A stretch of DNA of 64,000 bases from an uncultured Pelagibacteraceae bacterium (GTDB lineage Bacteria; Pseudomonadota; Alphaproteobacteria; Pelagibacterales; Pelagibacteraceae), in the NCBI GenBank assembly GCA_902514695.1, contig CABXRR010000001.1, positions 1 through 64,000 on the forward strand. Reading direction: 5' to 3'. The notes under the pieces were generated by a model. It ran no database searches, was not told the origin of the DNA, and worked only from the letters and a program-made list of their open reading frames with translations. Of the stretch, positions 55,284 to 62,309 are shown piece by piece. Every line of letters begins with the position of its first letter. Position 1 is the first letter of the stretch. A program made the translations under genes and the position numbers.

Positions 55284-55961
55284 TTATTTTTTAATTTTTC
55301 CTTGTGATATATTAACATCTCTTTCAAGTTTTCTAATCCACATTGCTGCAGGAATTGATAAAGTTAAAAATATAATACCTACTAACGTATAAGGTTCTAA
55401 ATATCTATAATTGTAGCCACCAACTGCTGTAGCTGCATGAAATAATTCTGCAACACCAATTGTTGATAAAAGCGGTGTATCTTTAAATATTCCAACTAAA
55501 TAATTTCCCATTCCAGGAATAGCTATAGGAAATGCTTGAGGAAGAACTATTCTTCTATATGTGTAAATTGTAGAAAAATTTAAAGCTCTGCAAGCTTCCC
55601 ATTGTGTTTTTGAAACTCCCTCAAGTGCTCCACGATATACTTCTGACATATATGTTCCAAAGTGAAGACCAATAGTTATCATTCCACACACCCAAGCAGA
55701 TAAAGTAATACCAAACTGTGGTAGCACAAAATATACAAAAAATAATTGTATTAGTAATGGAGTTGATCTTATGAACTCAACTATTTCTCTGTTAACCCAA
55801 TTAAAAATTTTAGAGGGTGTTCTTTGCGCTAATAAAAAAAACAACCCAACAATCAAAGCGATTGCATATCCTACACCAGCCGCAAGAATAGTGTTAAGTG
55901 TTGCAATTGCCATTTGGGGCAATATTTCATAAGTAAAATCCCATCTCCAACCCATTTCCAT
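55284..55961 (-). CDS. ehuD: ABC transporter permease (EhuD-like)
   Basis: A 225-residue HisM-type permease with about five helices and the EAA-like loop EACRALNFSTIYTYRRIVLPQAFPIAIPGMGN. The segment EFIRSTPLLIQLFFVYFVLPQFG is typical of polar amino-acid permeases. It pairs with the next permease in the membrane. Confidence 0.83.
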   Translation of the reverse strand: MEMGWRWDFTYEILPQMAIATLNTILAAGVGYAIALIVGLFFLLAQRTPSKIFNWVNREIVEFIRSTPLLIQLFFVYFVLPQFGITLSAWVCGMITIGLHFGTYMSEVYRGALEGVSKTQWEACRALNFSTIYTYRRIVLPQAFPIAIPGMGNYLVGIFKDTPLLSTIGVAELFHAATAVGGYNYRYLEPYTLVGIIFLTLSIPAAMWIRKLERDVNISQGKIKK

Positions 55962-55964
55962 AAA

Positions 55965-56636
55965 TTAAGCTTTCTCCTTTCCAACTTTTCTAGCTGCTAA
56001 AACTTCTAACCATCTTAAAAATGGGACCAATGCAAATCTAGCCATTATATAATAAATAAGTAATGCTGTTCCAAAACATTGTGCTGATAGCCAAGTAATA
56101 GAGTTAATTTGTTTTGCTTCAAAAGTTAGATCAACTACGGTAACTAATGCTACTAATGCAGTAGCTTTTAATAATTCTACAGTTAAATTTGCTGCGGGTG
56201 GCAATATTATTGGAAAAATTTGAGGAATAATAATTCTTTTAATTCTTTTTGCTGGAGTAAAATTTAATGAATGAGCTGCCTCCCACTGTCCTTTGGGTAC
56301 CGCAAGTATTCCAGCTCTAACTATTTCAGCGCCATATGCTCCAAAATTAAGACCTAGTGCTACTACTCCTGCTGTAAAAGCTTCTAATGATATTCCAAAA
56401 AATGGTAAGACATAATAAGCCCAAAATAATTGTACTAATAAAGAAGTACCTCTAAAAAATTCTATGTAAACTGTAGCTGTACCTTGTATTAACGGATTTT
56501 TGGAAAGCCTCATCAAGCCAAATATCATAGAAATAATTACATAAAGAATCATTGAACAAACAAGTACCTTCACAGTTGTAACTGTCCCAAGCAAAAGAGT
56601 TATTCCATGTTCGTTTAAAAATTCAAAATAAGTCAA
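55965..56636 (-). CDS. ehuC: ABC transporter permease (EhuC-like)
   Basis: A 223-residue permease with IEFFRGTSLLVQLFWAYYVLPFFGISL and the ATPase-docking loop EAAHSLNFTPAKRIKRIIIPQIFPIILPPAANL. It is the first permease after the binding-protein gene, and a 12-bp stem-loop lies between the two. It forms the channel with the EhuD-like subunit. Confidence 0.83.
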   Translation of the reverse strand: MTYFEFLNEHGITLLLGTVTTVKVLVCSMILYVIISMIFGLMRLSKNPLIQGTATVYIEFFRGTSLLVQLFWAYYVLPFFGISLEAFTAGVVALGLNFGAYGAEIVRAGILAVPKGQWEAAHSLNFTPAKRIKRIIIPQIFPIILPPAANLTVELLKATALVALVTVVDLTFEAKQINSITWLSAQCFGTALLIYYIMARFALVPFLRWLEVLAARKVGKEKA

Positions 56637-56657
56637 ACAAATACCTTTAAATTTTAA

Positions 56658-56687
56658 AAACCAGGCAACAATTAAGTTGCCTGGTTT
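56658..56687 (-). terminator. stem-loop between binding-protein and permease genes
   Basis: A perfect 12-bp inverted repeat AAACCAGGCAAC / GTTGCCTGGTTT with a 6-base loop. On the minus strand it is followed by a short T-run (GGTTTTTAAAATTT), so it can act as a leaky intrinsic terminator that keeps the binding protein more abundant than the permeases. Confidence 0.7.
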
Positions 56688-56708
56688 ATTTTTTAATAAA
56701 TAATTAAA

Positions 56709-57554
56709 TTATTTAGTTGAGCAAGCCCACGCAGTACTCATGTCTGGTGGAGGAAGTTGAGCTTTATCATACCCATACTCTCCAGCTCTTTTCAACATAG
56801 TTGCTGGGTTAGCCATAACTTTAGCTAGAGCTGCATTAAATGCTTCTCTAAATTTGTCATCACCTTTTCTAAATCCAATACCTACGACGTTTAAAGTTTC
56901 CTTAGGCATTAATTTTGGATCAGTAACCTCAAATTTTCCATTAGTTTTTTTCTCATGCTCTTTAGCGCCAAAGAATGTCTGAACTGCAACGTCAGCTCTG
57001 CCAGCTTTCATTGCTGCTAAAATACCAACTTCACCTTCGACTAAAAGCATTTGACTGTCAGGCACACCATATTTTTTAGCTGCTTCTACAGTATTAAATC
57101 CAGTTCCAGTAACTAATTTAGCTCCAGTTGAAATAACATCCGCATAATTATTAATGTTTTTTGGATTTCCTTTTGGTACTAGCATTGCATCACCAAATAC
57201 ACCTATAGGATCTGAAAAGTCCATATTTTCGCATCTACTTTTTAAGATATACATTCCACCAGTAATCATATCTGCACGGTCTGCATTCAATCCTGGAATT
57301 AGCCCTGACCATTCAAAAACTTTTGTTTCATGTTCAGTGATACCCATCTCTTCTAGAACTGTTAATGCTATCATATTAACAAATCCTAATGCTTCACCAC
57401 CATCTCCAGCGTAAGCCCATGGCACTGCTGTTCCAAAACCTAGTCTTAATTTGTGTCCATCCGCAAGTCTTTCAGTAAGAGTTTTCGCACTTACAGAAGA
57501 AATTGAAAAAAGAAGCACAAGTAAAACTGTTAATGATTTAAATATTTTACTCAT
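56709..57554 (-). CDS. ehuB: EhuB-like ABC transporter substrate-binding protein
   Basis: The 281-residue periplasmic protein has a signal peptide (MSKIFKSLTVLLVLLFSISSVSAK) and the class 3 binding-protein fold. EWSGLIPGLNADRADMITGGMYILKSRCENMDFSDPI, especially YIxxxRC, resembles EhuB ectoine-binding proteins more than glutamine-binding ones. Ligand may be ectoine, hydroxyectoine or a related amino compound; this is inference from motif similarity. An SD-like GGGGAGA precedes the start. Confidence 0.82.
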   Translation of the reverse strand: MSKIFKSLTVLLVLLFSISSVSAKTLTERLADGHKLRLGFGTAVPWAYAGDGGEALGFVNMIALTVLEEMGITEHETKVFEWSGLIPGLNADRADMITGGMYILKSRCENMDFSDPIGVFGDAMLVPKGNPKNINNYADVISTGAKLVTGTGFNTVEAAKKYGVPDSQMLLVEGEVGILAAMKAGRADVAVQTFFGAKEHEKKTNGKFEVTDPKLMPKETLNVVGIGFRKGDDKFREAFNAALAKVMANPATMLKRAGEYGYDKAQLPPPDMSTAWACSTK

Positions 57555-57648
57555 ATTTTTCTCCCCATTATTTTAATTAAGAAATAATTAAATCAAAAAA
57601 GATTTAAAAAGTATAGTTGAAAAATTACAATCTCAAGTTGATAATAAA

Positions 57649-58437
57649 TTATTTTATAAGGACATTGTCACCGATATTTACTTGTCCATCATTAAGGGCA
57701 GTAAGATAAACTCCCATATCGAAATGATTATAATTTTTTTTTAAAGACTGAAGTAAGTTTAAACTATTATCATCAGTATTTGGTTTTAAATTAATTGCAA
57801 CACATCTTGGTATATTTTTTTCAACTCTAAATGAAATATTATTTATTTTAATTATTTTTCCAATCCAATTTCTTTCTTCCCAAGCCTCCATTCCATCGGC
57901 ATGAATATTGCCTCTAAATCTTTGAGGTTCTATTATCTGATTAGTTTTTTTTTCGAAATCCTCAATACTTTTATTATTTAGAAAGGATATTGAGTGAGTT
58001 AAGATAGTTTTATTTGAGATTGATGTATCAAAAAAAGGGGTGTCCGCATTTTTCATCAAGAATATTGGTTTTTGAAGAGAATTTTCTAATTCTAAAATTT
58101 TGTTTGAAAGTAAATCATATTCACTTGTCTTGGCTGTGTCGATTGACAAAATTTCATTGTTTTTATGAGTAAATTTCAATTTATTATCATTAAATTCAAA
58201 ATTGTACTTATTCAATGCAGGAGAGTTTTTAAGAGTTAAGATTTTATTCCATTTACCTCTTCTCTCATCAAGATTTTTTTCAAATAATTTTACTTGGCTT
58301 AATTCTAAACCCTTCGAAAATGCAAAAATTCTATCTCCAACTATTCCTATATCTTTTTTTATTTTACAATTACCAAGATTTTGAAATGATATTGATTTTA
58401 CTGGGCAGTAATTTATTGAAGAAATAGATGCGGTCAT
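57649..58437 (-). CDS. MOSC domain protein with N-terminal MOSC-N barrel
   Basis: A 262-residue YcbX/mARC-type protein. The N-terminal beta-barrel starts SISSINYCPVKSISFQNLGNCKIKKDIGIVGDRIFAF, and the MOSC part has QRFRGNIHADGMEAWEERNWIGKIIKI and RCVAINLKPNTD with a conserved Cys. Such proteins bind molybdenum cofactor and reduce N-hydroxylated compounds using electrons from a ferredoxin or reductase. A ferredoxin and reductase pair is encoded about 2.5 kb upstream. It is divergent from the PhyH gene. Confidence 0.83.
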   Translation of the reverse strand: MTASISSINYCPVKSISFQNLGNCKIKKDIGIVGDRIFAFSKGLELSQVKLFEKNLDERRGKWNKILTLKNSPALNKYNFEFNDNKLKFTHKNNEILSIDTAKTSEYDLLSNKILELENSLQKPIFLMKNADTPFFDTSISNKTILTHSISFLNNKSIEDFEKKTNQIIEPQRFRGNIHADGMEAWEERNWIGKIIKINNISFRVEKNIPRCVAINLKPNTDDNSLNLLQSLKKNYNHFDMGVYLTALNDGQVNIGDNVLIK

Positions 58438-58454
58438 ATATTCTTTTTAATAAT

Positions 58455-59282
58455 ATGTCTTATCTTTCCTCAAATCAACTCAAACAGTATAGAGATGAGG
58501 GTTTTGTTTCTCCAATAAATATTTTCTCAAAAGAAAAGGCAAAAGAAATAAGAAATGAAATCGAATTGATTGAAAACAGAATTCCTGGTGAATTAGAAAA
58601 ATCAGGTAGATATAATGCTCATTTAATTTCACCGCTGTTAGATGAAGTTACACATAATTCAAAAATTTTAGATGCTGTTCAAAGTTTAATTGGTGAAAAT
58701 ATACTTGTTTGTGGAACAACATTATTTATTAAAAATCCAAATGAAAAAGGATTTGTTAGTTATCATCAGGATGCTAAATATATTGGCCTAGAGCCTCATA
58801 ATTGGGTGACTGCTTGGGTTGCAATAACTGACTCAAATGAAAAAAATGGGTGTATGAGAATGTGGTCAGGTTCACACAAAGATAACCTGAAAGAACACGA
58901 TCAGAAATTTAATGAGGGTAATTTATTAACTAGAGGTCAAACTGTTAAAAATGTGCCAAAAGATGAAACGACCCCTCTTGTTTTGGAGGCTGGACAAATG
59001 TCACTACATCACCCAACTGTTGTTCATGGCTCAGAACTTAACAAAAGTAATGATCGAAGGATAGGTTTTGTAATTCAAAGTTATATTGGAACGAATGTAA
59101 AACAAGTTTTAGGTAAAAATAGTGTTCAGCTTGCAAGAGGAGTTGATAAATTTAATTATCATGAAATGATTGGTAGACCTCAAAATTTACTTGATACACA
59201 AGATATTAAATTAAAAAAACAAGAAAATGATAATCTTCAGGAAATTTTTTATAAAGGTTCAGATAAAAAAGGTAAATTTTAA
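58455..59282 (+). CDS. phytanoyl-CoA dioxygenase (PhyH) family protein
   Basis: The protein of about 275 residues has the iron-binding motif YHQDAKYIGL (HxD), the distal histidine in LHHPTVVHGSELNKSNDRRIGFVIQSYI, and the following Arg for 2-oxoglutarate. This is a Fe(II)/2-oxoglutarate hydroxylase. The track starts at 58428; I use ATG 58455 (MSYLSSNQLKQYRDEGFV). Ectoine hydroxylase EctD belongs to the same superfamily and an Ehu-like transporter lies nearby, but EctD-specific motifs were not evident. Confidence 0.87.
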   Translation: MSYLSSNQLKQYRDEGFVSPINIFSKEKAKEIRNEIELIENRIPGELEKSGRYNAHLISPLLDEVTHNSKILDAVQSLIGENILVCGTTLFIKNPNEKGFVSYHQDAKYIGLEPHNWVTAWVAITDSNEKNGCMRMWSGSHKDNLKEHDQKFNEGNLLTRGQTVKNVPKDETTPLVLEAGQMSLHHPTVVHGSELNKSNDRRIGFVIQSYIGTNVKQVLGKNSVQLARGVDKFNYHEMIGRPQNLLDTQDIKLKKQENDNLQEIFYKGSDKKGKF

Positions 59283-59909
59283 TTAAATTTTTGGAATTAT
59301 CGAGCCATTGTTATAGAGGTCATAACCTTTTATAACAGCATCACGATTTGCAATATCTAAATACCATCTAGAAAGACTTTTAAAATTCTTAAGCCCTATA
59401 TCATGCCATTCATGTCTAGCAATCCATGGCCATGTTGCAATGTCAGCTATAGAATATTTGTCTCCAGCAAGATATTTAGAATTTTCTAAACGATTATCGA
59501 GGTCTTGATAAATTTTTTTGGTAATCTTAAAATATCTTTCCTCACCAAATTCACTCTTACCAGAATTGTAATGATGAAATTGATGATGCTGACCTATCAT
59601 TGGACCTACATATCCCATTTGTGCCATTAACCATTGATTTATTTTAAGTCGGTTTTCTTTATTATAAAACTTTCCACTCTTTTCTCCTAAATACATTAAG
59701 ATAGCACCAGACTCAAAAATAGTTTCATTAGCATCATGATCAATAATTACTGGTATCTTACTGAATGGACTTATCTTTACAAATTCCTCTTTGAACTGTT
59801 CTCCTTTAGATAAATCTATTTTGGAAAGTTTGTATTTAAAATCAATTTCTTCAAGCATAATGCTTATTTTTTTACCATTAGGAGTATCGGCTGAGAATAA
59901 CTCAATCAC
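59283..59909 (-). CDS. glutathione S-transferase (YfcG/Nu-like)
   Basis: The 208-residue protein begins MIELFSADTPNGKKISIMLEEI, with the Thr-Pro-Asn-Gly motif of YfcG/Ure2-type GSTs, and has SPFSKIPVIID and ESGAILMYLGEKSG in the thioredoxin-like domain, and SIADIATWPWIARHEW in the helical domain. This subgroup reduces disulfides using glutathione. It overlaps the upstream reductase gene by eight bases. Confidence 0.88.
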   Translation of the reverse strand: MIELFSADTPNGKKISIMLEEIDFKYKLSKIDLSKGEQFKEEFVKISPFSKIPVIIDHDANETIFESGAILMYLGEKSGKFYNKENRLKINQWLMAQMGYVGPMIGQHHQFHHYNSGKSEFGEERYFKITKKIYQDLDNRLENSKYLAGDKYSIADIATWPWIARHEWHDIGLKNFKSLSRWYLDIANRDAVIKGYDLYNNGSIIPKI

Positions 59910-60921
59910 CTTTTACACCAAGACGATCTTTAATTGTTTTGGAAGAAGTCGTAAATTCAAATCTATATTTTTCATTTGGTCTTGCTAATTTAAAACATGC
60001 TCTTGCAGCTAAAGCACCCTCATGAAAACCTGATAAAATAAGTTTTAATTTACCTGGATAGCTGCATATATCGCCCACAGCATAAATACCTTTTTGATTT
60101 GTCTCAAATTTTTCTGTATCTACTTCAATAGTTTTTTTATCAATATTCAATCCCCAGTTTGCTATAGGACCAAGTTGCATAATTAGTCCAAAAAACCCTA
60201 ACGCATAATCTGAGTTAAGAGTTTTGGTCTCTTTATCATCATTTTTGATATCAATACTTTCTAATTGGTCATCACCCTTTATGGAACTCATTTGATATTT
60301 TGTATAAAGATTTATTTTTCCATCTTTTGCAAGTTCGTGTACTTTATCGACAGTTGCCTGAGCACCTCTAAAATCTTCTCTTCTATGAACTAAATTTACC
60401 TTTGAATTTTTTGATAACTCTACTGCCCAATCTAAAGCACTATCCCCACCACCAAATATTGTTACAGTTTTTCCTTTAAATATACTTTTATCTTTAATTG
60501 AATAAAGAACTGATTTATTTTCCAATTTTTCACACTCTTTAACAGGAAATTTTCTTGGTTCAAATGATCCAACTCCTCCAGCTATAATTACATTTGGAGT
60601 TTGAAATGTTGTACCGTTGTTCGTTTTAACAATCCAGTTATCTCCCTCTTTTTTTACCTCATCTACTCTTTCACTTAAATGAAATTTAATATTAAAAGGT
60701 TTTATTTGATTAATTAAGTTGTTAGTCAATTCCCCTCCAGTACATTCTGGTACAGCAGGAATATCATAAATAGGTTTATCTGGATAAAGCTCAATGCATT
60801 GACCTCCAATTTTATCTAAATTATCTACAATCTCACAGTTAAGACCAATCAATTTTAATTGATGAGCTGTAAATAAACCTGTGGGTCCCGCTCCAATAAT
60901 TAATGCATCTGTTTTATTCAT
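59902..60921 (-). CDS. ferredoxin-NADP reductase, thioredoxin-reductase-like
   Basis: The 339-residue flavoprotein has the FAD motif DALIIGAGPTGLFTAHQL, KIGGQCIELYPDKPIYDIP, the NADPH motif TVTIFGGGDSALDWAVEL and a closing YAVGDICSYPGKLKLILSGFHEGALAA. There is no CxxC redox pair, so it is a type 2 ferredoxin-NADP reductase. The ferredoxin gene directly precedes it with no gap. Confidence 0.9.
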   Translation of the reverse strand: MNKTDALIIGAGPTGLFTAHQLKLIGLNCEIVDNLDKIGGQCIELYPDKPIYDIPAVPECTGGELTNNLINQIKPFNIKFHLSERVDEVKKEGDNWIVKTNNGTTFQTPNVIIAGGVGSFEPRKFPVKECEKLENKSVLYSIKDKSIFKGKTVTIFGGGDSALDWAVELSKNSKVNLVHRREDFRGAQATVDKVHELAKDGKINLYTKYQMSSIKGDDQLESIDIKNDDKETKTLNSDYALGFFGLIMQLGPIANWGLNIDKKTIEVDTEKFETNQKGIYAVGDICSYPGKLKLILSGFHEGALAARACFKLARPNEKYRFEFTTSSKTIKDRLGVKGD

Positions 60922-61242
60922 TTAACTTTGTTTGGAAGGTATATTGACTGTTAAACCATCCAATTCATCCGAAATTATTATTTGACAACTCAGTCTACTA
61001 TTTTTTTTTGGTTCAAACGCCATATCTAACATATCTTCTTCACCATCTTCTTTTGGAGTTACCTTATCAAACCAATCATCTTTAACATATACATGACATG
61101 TCGCACACGCCATTCCTCCCCCACAGTCTGCATCAATACCTGGAATATCATTCTGAACAGCTCCTTCCATTACGGTTAAGCCATTTTGAACTTCAACTGT
61201 ATGAACTTGATTGTCATGTGTGACGTAAGTTATTTTTGCCAT
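60922..61242 (-). CDS. [2Fe-2S] ferredoxin (adrenodoxin-type)
   Basis: The protein starting [21 protein letters not shown] is 106 residues with the cluster cysteines in [17 protein letters not shown] and RLSCQIII. I use ATG 61242; the track's longer start reads through the intergenic region next to the proteorhodopsin terminator. It is of the isc/adrenodoxin type and probably exchanges electrons with the reductase encoded next. Partner enzymes could include nearby oxygenases or the MOSC protein. Confidence 0.93.
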   Translation of the reverse strand: MAKITYVTHDNQVHTVEVQNGLTVMEGAVQNDIPGIDADCGGGMACATCHVYVKDDWFDKVTPKEDGEEDMLDMAFEPKKNSRLSCQIIISDELDGLTVNIPSKQS

Positions 61243-61261
61243 GATTATTATATAGTTATGC

Positions 61262-61299
61262 AAAAAAATAGGGCAAGTATGTGAAAACATACTCGCCCT
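61262..61299 (-). terminator. intrinsic terminator of proteorhodopsin
   Basis: On the minus strand AGGGCGAGTATGT and ACATACTTGCCCT pair over 13 positions (one G-U) around a 4-base loop and are followed by TA and a run of seven T. This is a strong intrinsic terminator, so the downstream ferredoxin gene should have its own start signal. Confidence 0.88.
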
Positions 61300-61322
61300 A
61301 AAATTATTTAATTACTTTGTAA

Positions 61323-62093
61323 TTATCTGCTTCTTGCACCAGCTGAACTAACTGCAGCAGCCCAGATTACTAGACCGAATGCAATTTTGTTTATAAAGTC
61401 AGCTAAGTTGTAAACAACGTTAAGTGAGTTAGCATCTACACCACCTGTTAGGTAACCAAATACGTAACCTAATGGGTAAATAGCCCAACCTACTGTAACG
61501 ATCATTCTCATTGCACCAAATGCGGTTACAAGAGCTTTGTTTCCACTTTTTGAAGCAGCTTTACCAGCTTCACCTGAGAATATTTCATAAAGAATGTATA
61601 CCCAACCTGCCATACCGATTACAAAACCAAGTGTAGCGTTGATGTATCCAGCTTCTCCTAAATATCCACCGATTAACATTACTAATGATCCAATTAACAA
61701 TCTCCAGAAAATTCCAGAATTTGCTTTTCTTACAGCTACTAGAATTAAATAGAACTCTATCATCTGTAATGGAACAGTAATTAACCAGTCAATGTATCTG
61801 TATACTGTTGGTGAATCACCTGTACTCACCCATACATCTCTCATGTACATGTAGTGGATGAATGCAATACCAGTTACAAGACCTGCAACAGTTACTGACG
61901 TTTTCCAGCCAGGAGCAACAGTACTTCTTTCCATGAAGAAGAATGCTGTAGCAGCCAACATACCCATTGAAATTACCCAAAAGGAAATTCCAACGAAGTC
62001 ATCTTGTGCTAACATCGCGGTCTCAGCGTTTGCTACACCTGTAATACCCATAAGGGCAACAGCTGTAAGAGCAAACAGTTTAAGTTTTTTCAT
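61323..62093 (-). CDS. proteorhodopsin, light-driven proton pump (blue-tuned)
   Basis: The 256-residue protein has a cleavable signal (MKKLKLFALTAVALMGITGVANA) and seven helices. Key residues by offset to the prototype: His80 (H75), Asp102 proton acceptor in YRYIDWL (D97), Glu113 proton donor in MIEFYLIL (E108), and retinal Lys236 in DFINKIAFG (K231). Position 110 (L/Q105 switch) is Gln in VPLQMIEF, which predicts blue absorption. GAGGGAG ribosome site precedes the ATG. No retinal-synthesis genes are seen in the window. Confidence 0.97.
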   Translation of the reverse strand: MKKLKLFALTAVALMGITGVANAETAMLAQDDFVGISFWVISMGMLAATAFFFMERSTVAPGWKTSVTVAGLVTGIAFIHYMYMRDVWVSTGDSPTVYRYIDWLITVPLQMIEFYLILVAVRKANSGIFWRLLIGSLVMLIGGYLGEAGYINATLGFVIGMAGWVYILYEIFSGEAGKAASKSGNKALVTAFGAMRMIVTVGWAIYPLGYVFGYLTGGVDANSLNVVYNLADFINKIAFGLVIWAAAVSSAGARSR

Positions 62094-62128
62094 AAAAAAC
62101 TCCCTCTTTAGTTAGTTTTTACTTTATT

Positions 62129-62142
62129 AGTTTATATAAACT
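62129..62142. repeat. 14-base palindrome upstream of proteorhodopsin
   Basis: AGTTTATATAAACT is a perfect palindrome about 36-49 bases before the proteorhodopsin ATG. It is flanked by a second small inverted repeat, GGCTTA...TAAGCC (62144-62163). It could be an operator, a leader hairpin, or simply an AT-rich -10 region. Confidence 0.4.
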
Positions 62143-62190
62143 AGGCTTAAGCTTCCCTAAGCCAAAGTTGTGCGTTAAATACCAAATTAA

Positions 62191-62214
62191 AAGACTTAAT
62201 TGAAGACTTAATTG
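62191..62214. repeat. perfect 12-base tandem duplication between proteorhodopsin and CoA-synthetase genes
   Basis: AAGACTTAATTG occurs twice head to tail. It lies in the divergent intergenic region and could be a repeated activator site for either gene, or a replication slippage product. Confidence 0.6.
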
Positions 62215-62309
62215 TCATTAATTTACATTGATTTTACTGACTTTTTAAAATTAAATACAATTTATAAGTTAAAAATCAAAAAAAGGGTGATAACGAATCA
62301 GTTTTTCAA

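Noticed and set aside
55078-55392. 104-residue plus-strand ORF across the ABC ATPase/permease junction
   Set aside because: Antisense to two real coupled genes; composition is a mirror of the ABC sequences.
58455-59282. Call of the PhyH protein as ectoine hydroxylase EctD
   Set aside because: Superfamily residues match, but no EctD-specific signature or ectABC genes were seen; only the general PhyH call is supported.
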